A DNA stretch of 64,000 nucleotides, from contig CAWUHX010000228.1 of NCBI GenBank assembly GCA_963922205.1, forward strand, positions 372,001-436,000. The letters are read 5' to 3'. Shown piece by piece: positions 57,186 through 64,000 of this stretch. The notes under the pieces were generated by a model. The model did not search any database. It was not told the DNA's origin and was given only the letters and a program-made list of their open reading frames with translations. The DNA comes from Romanomermis culicivorax. Taxonomy: Eukaryota > Nematoda > Enoplea > Mermithida > Mermithidae. Position numbers and translations under genes: made by a program. Within the stretch, counting starts at the first letter, position 1, and every line of letters starts with the position of its first letter.

Positions 57186-58136
57186 ATGGATTATGATACT
57201 TATCAACAGTTCATTGATTACCAGAATAGATTGCGGAGTGAGCAACTCTATATGGCACCACAACTGCCAGCCCCTAGCCAACAGCTGACGATCACAGCTC
57301 CACCTCAAGGTCAAGTTCAAATCAGTAACCCTAGCCCAAGTGTGCAAGCCATTTCCAGTAGTCAACCATCCACGTCGAGTCAGACAGAGTTGGGATCTGC
57401 TGGAAGTGTTAATAGCATTGCCACTACGGGTCAAGGTGTTAGTGAGATGAAATGGCCTGGAGTGTTGAAGTGTGCCATGATGAACGAAGATTATTCAAAG
57501 GTTACAAAAGTGTTCAAGCATGGGATAATTCCTAATCAGGAGGAACGATTAAGGTTTTCAAAATTTCCGCGAACTCTCCCATTTCACATTAATGTGACCC
57601 TATGTAATACTAACACCAAGGCTTTAGTGGATACTGGTGCTCAGTGTTCCATGATGTCTTCATGGTTTATTAAGGAAGGATTTGATGAAGAATATACCGG
57701 ATATCCTGAGATACTAAAAGTCACTGTTGCTGATGGTGCAGTAGTACATGCACATGGTTACATACAATTCAAAATGCATTGTGAATTTGGAGTTTTCTTG
57801 GTGAAGGCCATAATCATTCCTAATGCAGAGGAAAATCTCATAATTGGAACAGATTTTTTAGCACATCGGGATGTTGGAGCAGTGATAGATTTTGGTAAAG
57901 GTATCATGAAGCTCAATGGAGTTGAGAAAGCTATAAGTGTTGTACCTAAAGATCACGCGAGTCATATACAAGCTATTGATTGTATAGGGGAAGCACCTAT
58001 AGTACATTCAAGTCCTGAAGAGGATCAATACCCCAGGATCTGCCAATTAGGTATAGTGGTTCCAGTGGTATCATGTATGAAAGTATACATACCACACGGA
58101 ACTGATGTGCTTATTAAGGCAAGATTATGGGAATGA
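57186..58136 (+). pseudogene. Aspartic protease region, retroelement 3
   Basis: Pro/Ser/Gln-rich linker, then a retropepsin domain with intact active site ALVDTGAQCSMM at about 57624-57660 and the later strand ENLIIGTDFLAHRDVG. The open frame is closed by TGA at 58134-58136, but the same frame continues beyond it into the RT. Confidence 0.82.
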
Positions 58137-59445
58137 TCGTCTAAAACAGATCTGAATTGTTTGGTCATAGAAGGAAATAAAGAGGAAAAGAAATTCAGAG
58201 TTGATAGCACTCTGGTTGATGGTAAATGGGAAGACTTTGTTCTGATGATTTCGAATAATACGGGTTCTGGATGCCAATTGCAACCTAATCAGGTTGTAGG
58301 CTACTGTGACTCAATATTACAAGAAAATTCATGAGTATCAGACGTACAAAGTACGAGTTGTGGGATATTTAGTGTTGAAGATAATTTTAATGCCACTCCC
58401 AGAATGTCCGTGCATGATGCATTGAAATTTAGGGAAGCACTATATAAAATGATCTCCAAGGCTGATATCAATGAGGAATTAAAGGAAAAAGCTGTAGCAA
58501 AACTGTCTAAATACAGAGATGTTTTCAGCTTACCCAATGATCCCTTAACTACAACACCGTATCTTACGTGCAAAATTGATACTGGTAATGCAATGCCAGT
58601 GGCAAAACATTATTACAGAGCTCCCATTAACCAAAGATCAGGGATTAGAGCTCAAGTCCAAGACATGTTAGATAAAGGAGTTGTTGAACCCAGCGGGTCA
58701 CCATGGGCTGCTCCACTTTTCCTAGTTGGGAAAAAGGATGGTACCATGAGACCAGTTGTGGACATCAGAGGTATAAATGAAGTTACTAAGGACAATAGGT
58801 ACCCTATACCTAGAATGGATGATTATTTGGATTGTCTAGGTAATGCCAAATTTTATACCACCTTGGATCTAAAGTCTGGATATTGGCAAGTCCCACTTGA
58901 GGAAAGTAGCAAAGAGAAAACTGCATTTATATGTCAGGAAGGCCTATATCAGTTTGAAGTTATGCCTTTCGGACTTAAAAATGCACCTGCAGAATTTCAG
59001 AGAATGATGGAGAGAGTATTGCACTGTCTAGTCTGGAGAGTCTGTTTGGTTTATATTGATGATATCATTGTGTTCTCTAAGACTTATGAAGAACATTTGG
59101 AGAACTTAGAATTGGTCTTGCAAGCTCTTCGGAAAGCAAAGCTAACACTTAAACCGGAGAAGTGCGAATTTCTTCCAAAAAGAGTTCATTTTCTTGGACA
59201 CATACTGGACGAAAATGGAATCTCATCAGATCCGAAAAAAGTGAAGGCGATTATGGAATTCGAATTTCCCAGTAGCATTAAGCGTATGCAACGATTTTTG
59301 GGGATACTGCAATGGTGTAAGAAATTTATCCCAAACCTTGCAAATCTTGCAGAACCATTGTATAAGCTTACCACTACAGGAACAAAGAAGTTCCGAGCAA
59401 CAGAGGAACATCGCCAAGGGTTTGAAGAACTGAAAAAAGCACCTC
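58137..59445 (+). pseudogene. pol: Reverse transcriptase, retroelement 3
   Basis: After a linker with TGA at 58332-58334, the RT is open from 58335 to about 59445. Signatures: PLFLVGKKDGTMRPVVDIRG, FYTTLDLKSGYWQVPL, QFEVMPFGLKNAPAEFQRMM and the catalytic YIDD at 59052-59063, all intact. Then come the thumb and connection (GHILDENGISSDPKKV, QRFLGILQWCKKFIPNLA). A frameshift near 59445 breaks the join to RNase H. Confidence 0.9.
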
Positions 59446-59446
59446 A

Positions 59447-59944
59447 GTGCCATTTCTACGGTATCCTGTTTTGGATGGAACTGCGGAGTTCATTCTCCAA
59501 TCAGATGCCAGTGGAACCGCACTGGGAGCAGTACTTTATCAGAAGACTAAAGATGACCAATGGGTAATAGCCTATAGCAGCCGAATCCTTAAGGAAGAAG
59601 AGAGGAAGTGGTGTGCTACAGAGCAAGAATGCCTAGCGGTTGTCTATGGTCTTAAAGTTTACCGGCACTATTTGTTTGGACAAAAAGTATTGATCAAAAC
59701 TGATCATAAACCTCTTTTATCTATGAAAGTTAATACTCAAACCAATGATAAATTGAAAAGATGGTATTCCATTATAAATCAATTGAATCATAGATTGGAG
59801 TACGTCCCTGGTAGACAAAATGCAATGGCTGATTTTCTCTCAAGGAAAGATGAACCCGAAGACGCTAAGGATAAGAACCCCCAAAATGGGAATATGTCTT
59901 CAAAATTCAATTTCGTAATTTCAGAACTCAAACCAATGAAATGA
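59447..59944 (+). pseudogene. RNase H domain, retroelement 3
   Basis: Open in the second frame: ILQSDASGTALGAVL (first catalytic Asp), then WCATEQECLAVVYGLKVYRH (catalytic Glu), IKTDHKPLLSM (catalytic Asp) and EYVPGRQNAMADFLSR. It removes the RNA strand during reverse transcription. The domain itself is complete; only its frame relative to RT is wrong. Confidence 0.87.
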
Positions 59945-59954
59945 AAGCCAAATA

Positions 59955-60664
59955 TTGGTACAACAATTTCAGAGGATAAGAGACGAAGAAATTGAAAGTA
60001 GAGATGGAAAAATTGTCACCGAGCAGACCAAGGAATTGACGGATATTCAGGAATTGATGGTAACAATGGACAATATTGCACCGACTGCCAAAGATATATT
60101 GCAGAGCAGAGATGAAATGCAGAAGCTTACGGTAGTTGATGCAGTCACAACTAGAAGACAAGCAAAACTTCAGGATCAGTGTGCAGGAAATCAAGAACCA
60201 GGTACATCTGTACCAATTGATCCTGAAAACATTGCTTGGCTTTTCCCAAATAGAGAGAAAGAATTTGAAGAAGTGGAAGAAGTGGAAAATGGAGAAAAGG
60301 ATGATGATAAGATCAATTATCCAATTGATCTAAAGGTTATTGCTCAATTGCAAAAAGAAGACACTAATCTTACCCCAATTGGGGAAAGATTAGGGGTCAA
60401 AAGCACTATGAAGTATCATAGTGGATTCTATGAGGATAAGGAGTTGTTTATAGGGAAACTGAGGCACGTTGCCATGATCAGATCGTGGTCCCGAATTCCC
60501 TCAGAGACAGTATTCTTCACCAATATCACAGAGCCGTTATAATGACACACCAAGGGTTCAAAAGAACTCTGAGTGTTGTCAAACAGTGATTCTGGTGGCC
60601 TGGCTGCCAAGTGGCTACTCCCGGTAAAAGCTTTATATCCCCATTGATACCCATTATACCGGAG
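59955..60664 (+). pseudogene. Pol linker and integrase N-terminal part, retroelement 3
   Basis: A charged linker (60240-60320 is Glu/Lys-rich), then YPIDLKVIAQLQKEDTNL and the start of the integrase zinc-binding region (HQGFKRTLSVVKQ, stop, FWWPGCQV) in a shifted frame. The second Cys pair of the HHCC zinc site appears lost before the insertion of the miniature element. The target duplication GGAG occupies 60661-60664. Confidence 0.65.
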
Positions 60665-60849
60665 TGTCACGTGTCGCACGGCCGTACATCACCCCTTTGT
60701 AGCTATTGCAACACTGGCTCGGTAGTTCAATGGGTAGAACGCTGCACTGTAGTCAACGAGATCCGGGTTCGAATCCCGGTCGAGCATTATTTTTCGAACA
60801 GTGTTTGGCGATGGTTACGATGACAATGCGTTTACCCAATTACGTGTCA
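60665..60849 (+). repeat. TRIM left LTR (185 bp)
   Basis: Differs from the right LTR at 7 of 185 positions with no gaps, by direct comparison. Contains the tRNA-like unit at 60716-60786. Confidence 0.88.
60716..60786 (+). other. tRNA-like sequence with Pol III boxes in left LTR
   Basis: A box TAGTTCAATGG (60723-60733) and B box GTTCGAATC (60767-60775) match the consensus fully. Acceptor-like GCTCGG (60717-60722) pairs with TCGAGC (60780-60785), the D stem is GTTC/GAAC, and the T arm is CCGGGTTCGAATCCCGG. TTTTT at 60790-60794 could end transcription. The anticodon arm (around CTGTAGT, GTA by position) does not pair well, so a working tRNA is unlikely. Confidence 0.75.
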
Positions 60850-60863
60850 TGGCGAGACTTGGA
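60850..60863 (+). other. Primer-binding-site-like sequence of TRIM
   Basis: TGGCGAGACTTGGA begins directly after the left LTR; the TGG start matches the CCA end of a tRNA primer. The primer tRNA was not identified. Confidence 0.55.
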
Positions 60864-60923
60864 TTGGTCCCACATTGGTGGGCTGCAGAACCTGCATCTT
60901 CAACGGACGAGGTCGTCCTTCTT

Positions 60924-60939
60924 GCAAGGGGGGGGGGAA
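60924..60939 (+). other. Polypurine tract of TRIM
   Basis: GCAAGGGGGGGGGGAA directly before the right LTR, the position of the plus-strand primer in LTR elements. Confidence 0.7.
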
Positions 60940-61124
60940 TGTCACGTGTCGCACGGCCGTACATCACCCCTTCGTAACTATCGCAACACTGGCTCAGTAG
61001 TTCAATCGGAAGAACGCTGCACTGTAGTCAACGAGATCCGGGTTCGAATCCCGGTCGAGCATTATTTTTCGAACAGTGTTTGGCGATGGTTACGATGACA
61101 ATGCGTTTACCCAATTATGTGTCA
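60940..61124 (+). repeat. TRIM right LTR (185 bp)
   Basis: Same length as the left LTR, starts TGTCAC, ends GTGTCA. Followed by the GGAG target duplication. Confidence 0.88.
60991..61061 (+). other. tRNA-like sequence with Pol III boxes in right LTR
   Basis: A box TAGTTCAATCG (60998-61008) and B box GTTCGAATC (61042-61050) keep the consensus despite substitutions between them; T-run at 61065-61069. One acceptor pair is lost (GCTCAG). Confidence 0.72.
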
Positions 61125-61977
61125 GGAGGGTCCCTTCGATATTGTGTCTGTGGACATAGTAGGGATTGCTCCCTTGAGGGAATGTCACCCATATGTCATT
61201 GTCTTTCAGGATTATTTCACTAAATGGGTTGAAGCTATATTGATTCCTGATCAGATGGCTGAAACCATAGTGGATGCATTCTTAGAGCATGTGATATTTA
61301 GGTACGGTACCCCAAGGAAACTTCTTAGTGATAATGGATCTGGATTTAATTCAGATCTTATGAAAGCAGTCTGTAAACTGTTAGAGTGCAGAAAAATTTT
61401 CACAACAGCATACCACCCACAGGGTGATGGTATGGTTGAGAGATTTAACCAAACTCTAATAAAGCAGCTGCGAAAAGTTGCTATTGAGGATAACAATAAA
61501 TGGCCAAGGTACCTTAGTGCAGTGGTATTTGCATATAATGCCACACCCCACACAGCAACGAAATGCTCGCCATTTTCACTGTTGCGGGGGCATGAAGCAA
61601 ATTTTGGTATCAATTTCACTGCTGCACTTAGAATAGTCATGCCTAATGACTATGAGGCTTACAAAGATGTTTTGACTACCCATCTTACAAATTTGTATGA
61701 AAGTATTGCCGAAAACATACAAAAAGCCGCTAAGGACAGCAAGAAATATTTTGATAACAAAATTAAAACTTCTGGTTTTAAAAATCAAGATTGGGTTCTG
61801 TTGAAAGTAGACAGACAGAAAAAATTGGGGTTACCTTGGCAAGGACCATATATCATCATCGATGATAAAAGATTGAAAGACAATGTGCTCACAATAGCGC
61901 ATTGGAACAACCCGTTTAAAAAGCAGGTCGTATCGGCAAGTAGGCTAAAACACTTTCGATACGAAGGTACCAGATGA
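61125..61977 (+). pseudogene. Integrase catalytic core and C-terminus, retroelement 3
   Basis: DDE integrase core: first Asp in SVDIVG (codon 61153-61155), second in LLSDNGSGF (61330-61332), Glu in GDGMVERFNQT (61438-61440). This gives 35 residues between the last two, the D,D35E pattern. The C-terminus has the WPRYLSAVVFAYNATPH and FSLLRGHEANF blocks typical of Ty3/gypsy. Open through to TGA at 61975-61977; the frame then runs on for 37 codons to TAG at 62086-62088. The triad is intact, so decay here is recent or slight. Confidence 0.88.
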
Positions 61978-62088
61978 TCTCGACACAAAATGTCGCAGGT
62001 CTTCCAGGATACTCCAGTTAACGCAACTGGAAATCTTGAAGAGACCGAAGATCATCCAGTCGTTATTTCTGTGTCTAAAAATTTTTAG

Positions 62089-63196
62089 TGGAAAATGCCG
62101 TATACTGTATTTTATGTCAATAAAATTTTTATTTTTTGTGTTATTTAACCGATTTATATTCGTTTAATATCTTTTTAAAATTTGTGTAGCGAAGGGTCAA
62201 ATTTTCAGAATAATATTGTTAATTTGTACACCTGACCCTAAAATTTTTGGATTACATTTTGGGAGGTTTACGACCAATTTTCATTCTCAATTTCAAAAGT
62301 CGTGTTTTTCCTGTGCTCCGCGTCGCACAAATCTTTTCGAACAAAATTTTTTGTCCAGCCCAAGGACCCGATAAAATTATTTTTGGTAATTTTGTATATT
62401 GTATTGATATTGAAGTAACGATGAATGTTCTTTAACATTTTGTTTACTTTAGAAGATACAATGCGAAATTTAGAAAAAATTTTTCAAAAAATTAAATTTC
62501 AATGTCAAAATTAGGTGTCACGCCTTTCGCACGAAATTATTGCGCGCACGCCGACCACATTAAGGCGGGCCAACCGCAAGGCCGCCAAAACAATTGTTAT
62601 TTTTTGACTGACGGTAAGTTTTATCTAATTATTTCTTGGTATGTGGGACGAATTCGCCCATTTAGGTGTCTTAGGAGTGATTTCTTCACGCTCAATTTTC
62701 TGAATGGGCCAACCAAGGGGAAAAGGAGTTCGAAGAAAAGTTTCTTAAAAATGTTAGGATAGGTGAAAAGAAAAAACCTAATGGATTTACGGCCCTAAAA
62801 AAGCCAAAATCTAATGGTTTTTACCTTGGATCCGATTCCGAAGCATTTATTTTTGGTTTTATTAAAGCCCCTGGTTTACTAAATTCATTTCTTGGATTAA
62901 TTAAAACCTTAATTGGTTATTTATTCATTATTTAATTTTGGTACCAAGGCGTGAAGTTATCGCTAGGGTAAGTGGTAAATTGACAGCAGCCGATGTCGAG
63001 AAGCGAGAGGTGGTGCAAATGTGAGGTTCCTGAAAAATTGGTGTAGCATTTGCGTTAACCACCGGGCCTGCTTACTTTATGACTTTGACACCTAACCTCA
63101 CTTAATTAATTTATTTTTCCCCACGCTAAATCTTTTTCTTAATTTGGTGCCAGTCAAAGTTGATTATTTAATTGGTGGTGGTGGCCTAATGCCTGA
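62089..63196 (+). other. Stretch upstream of the exonuclease gene, possible 5' exons
   Basis: No 3' LTR of retroelement 3 is seen. Two plus-strand frames could be exons of the downstream gene: 62502-62608 (starts MSKLGVTPFARNYC, ends at a GTAAGT donor at about 62609) and about 62690-62935 (contains KEFEEKFLKNVRIGEKK and FYLGSDSEAFIFGF). Splicing between them and the exonuclease exon could not be worked out. Treat as unproven. Confidence 0.35.
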
Positions 63197-64000
63197 TTTA
63201 TAAAGGGTCAAGGGGCAAATTCTTTTTCATTTTTAAACTACAACATCAAGCGTCTGGTCCGCGTCGGAGAGATCGAACAATGGTCCGCCGGTGCGATGGG
63301 TTATTGGCCGCAACGACCAATGGAACCCGAACGGGTCCACGGTGGCAACCTCGAACCATACCTGAAGCAATTGGCCACAAGCCAGTTTCGGGGGCTAGGC
63401 ATTGTCGGATTTGACGTAGAAAAGGTCAAGAAGACCGAGGTATGTATCATACCTTATAAGGTAGCGATCCAGAACCCGGAAGGGAAAGAGTTCGCTAGGC
63501 TGGTGTCATTTGCACATATAGATGGTTCCAGCTTTGTCATCGACCTTACAACATTGAAGCCGCAGGAATGGGATCTTTTGATTTCATTCCTTTCATCGGT
63601 GGATTGTTTCTTGGTCGGTTTCAAAGTTGTGGACGATCTAGTTGCAATTTTGAACGTCTATGGATCCCGGTCAGGGGCCTCGGCTCATGATAAGATGAAA
63701 ATTATACAGGCCCGTATACTCCAAGGATTTGGAAAATATTGGGACTGTGGAATTTGCATCAGAATGATGACGGGGCCCATGGCCAATCACACTCGTGATT
63801 TAGGATTGTGTCCTGGAAACCTTGGGTTAAAAGGACTTTTCACCAAATTTTACTTGGCTGATGTTGGCAAATATCAATGCGACTTCGGTGACAAAAAAGT
63901 TCGAGAAAAGTTCTTGGCCCCCAAGATTCAGGAGAAAGAAATTGTGTATGCTGGCCTAGATGCCTATTACTCAATTGCCGTATTTTTGGGGTTTTTTCAC
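63197..64000 (+). CDS. 3'-5' exonuclease domain protein (DEDDy type), runs off the window
   Basis: An uninterrupted frame to the window edge. Exonuclease motifs are in order: IVGFDVEKV (motif I, Asp and Glu), LVGFKVVDDL (motif II Asp) and YAGLDAYYS (motif III, Tyr-x3-Asp). Spacing and strands (SFVIDLTTL, LGLKGLF) fit the family of WRN, EXD and nematode MUT-7 exonucleases, which digest RNA or DNA from the 3' end with two metal ions. All four metal-binding acids and the Tyr are present. The frame is open from 63197, but the true exon start is probably nearer 63251. No Met precedes the GAMGYW block at about 63290, so upstream exons are expected. The first 150 bases are clearly more GC-rich than the surroundings. 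Confidence 0.82.

Larger units (their letters stand above)
60665..61124 (+). mobile_element. TRIM: 460-bp miniature LTR element with tRNA-like LTRs
   Basis: Two direct repeats of 185 bp (60665-60849 and 60940-61124) flank a 90-bp middle. Each repeat starts TGTCAC and ends GTGTCA. The middle begins TGGCGAGACTTGG (primer-site position) and ends AAGGGGGGGGGGAA (polypurine tract). GGAG is duplicated at 60661-60664 and 61125-61128. Taking out the element with one GGAG rejoins the integrase in a single frame, so it is a clean insertion. No coding capacity; enzymes must come from elsewhere. By form it is a TRIM (terminal-repeat retrotransposon in miniature). The unusual part is the tRNA-like sequence inside each LTR. 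Confidence 0.85.
54370..62088 (+). mobile_element. Retroelement 3: Ty3/gypsy type, gag-pro-RT-RNase H-IN
   Basis: The domain order protease, RT, RNase H, integrase is that of Ty3/gypsy. It has a 5' LTR but no 3' LTR within the window. Gag to RT lies in one reading frame broken by TAG 56703, TAA 56997, TGA 58134 and TGA 58332. RNase H is shifted to another frame near 59445, and the integrase is split by a miniature LTR element. A TGA at 61975 separates the last 37 codons. The element is a nested insertion in retroelement 2. Confidence 0.88.

Noticed and set aside
60716-60786. Functional tRNA gene (anticodon GTA by position)
   Set aside because: Anticodon arm does not pair and the sequence recurs inside both LTRs; kept as a tRNA-like Pol III unit instead.
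62089-62500. 3' LTR of retroelement 3
   Set aside because: Compared with 54370-54973 by eye; no shared stretch was found, so no LTR is called.

Overview
The window is eukaryotic, intron-bearing, AT-rich animal DNA, most likely from a nematode. The best pointer is a block of about 0.5 kb of GCCTAA (TTAGGC on the other strand) at 49631-50148, the nematode-type telomere repeat. Two other facts fit: a cluster of short DEG/ENaC-type channel genes, and secreted Kunitz/WAP and phospholipase A2 genes with very short introns. I cannot place it below phylum. Genes are sparse and most of the window is mobile or repetitive DNA.

Left part (1-13 kb): a duplicated segment carries two copies of a small secreted phospholipase A2 gene on the minus strand (2375-2905 and 12311-12824). 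Between the copies lie a FLYWCH/MULE relic and a decayed LTR retroelement (about 4.6-9.8 kb). Its readable order is gag (four CCHC knuckles), an envelope-like membrane glycoprotein region, protease, then a reverse transcriptase that breaks off. An envelope-like region upstream of pol is unusual, and related sequence occurs in a second remnant at 51.5-54.4 kb.

Middle part (13-49 kb): three DEG/ENaC-like genes and one 5' fragment lie on the minus strand. One copy is broken by a single in-frame stop (19868-21031), two are open (26462-27625 and 40959-42113), and one keeps only the N-terminus and first membrane segment (42433-42624). The first two sit in a 2-2.6 kb segmental duplication. A four-exon secreted Kunitz plus WAP gene is at 35495-36695. 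Around these lie a broken mariner, a TA-flanked MITE, tRNA-derived repeats, fold-back elements whose ends are built of iterated 15-20 bp words, and a 97-bp tandem satellite.

Right part (49-64 kb): the interstitial telomeric block, then retroelement remnant 2, into which a Ty3/gypsy-type element (54370-62088) has inserted. That element carries gag, protease, RT, RNase H and integrase, with several in-frame stops and one frameshift. Its integrase is split by a 460-bp miniature LTR element (60665-61124): two 185-bp terminal repeats, a 90-bp middle with primer-site-like and polypurine ends, and a 4-bp target duplication. Each terminal repeat contains a tRNA-like unit with A box, B box and T-run. 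This resembles in principle the plant Cassandra elements, which carry 5S RNA promoters, and is my leading candidate for something undescribed. The window ends inside a 3'-5' exonuclease (DEDDy) gene.
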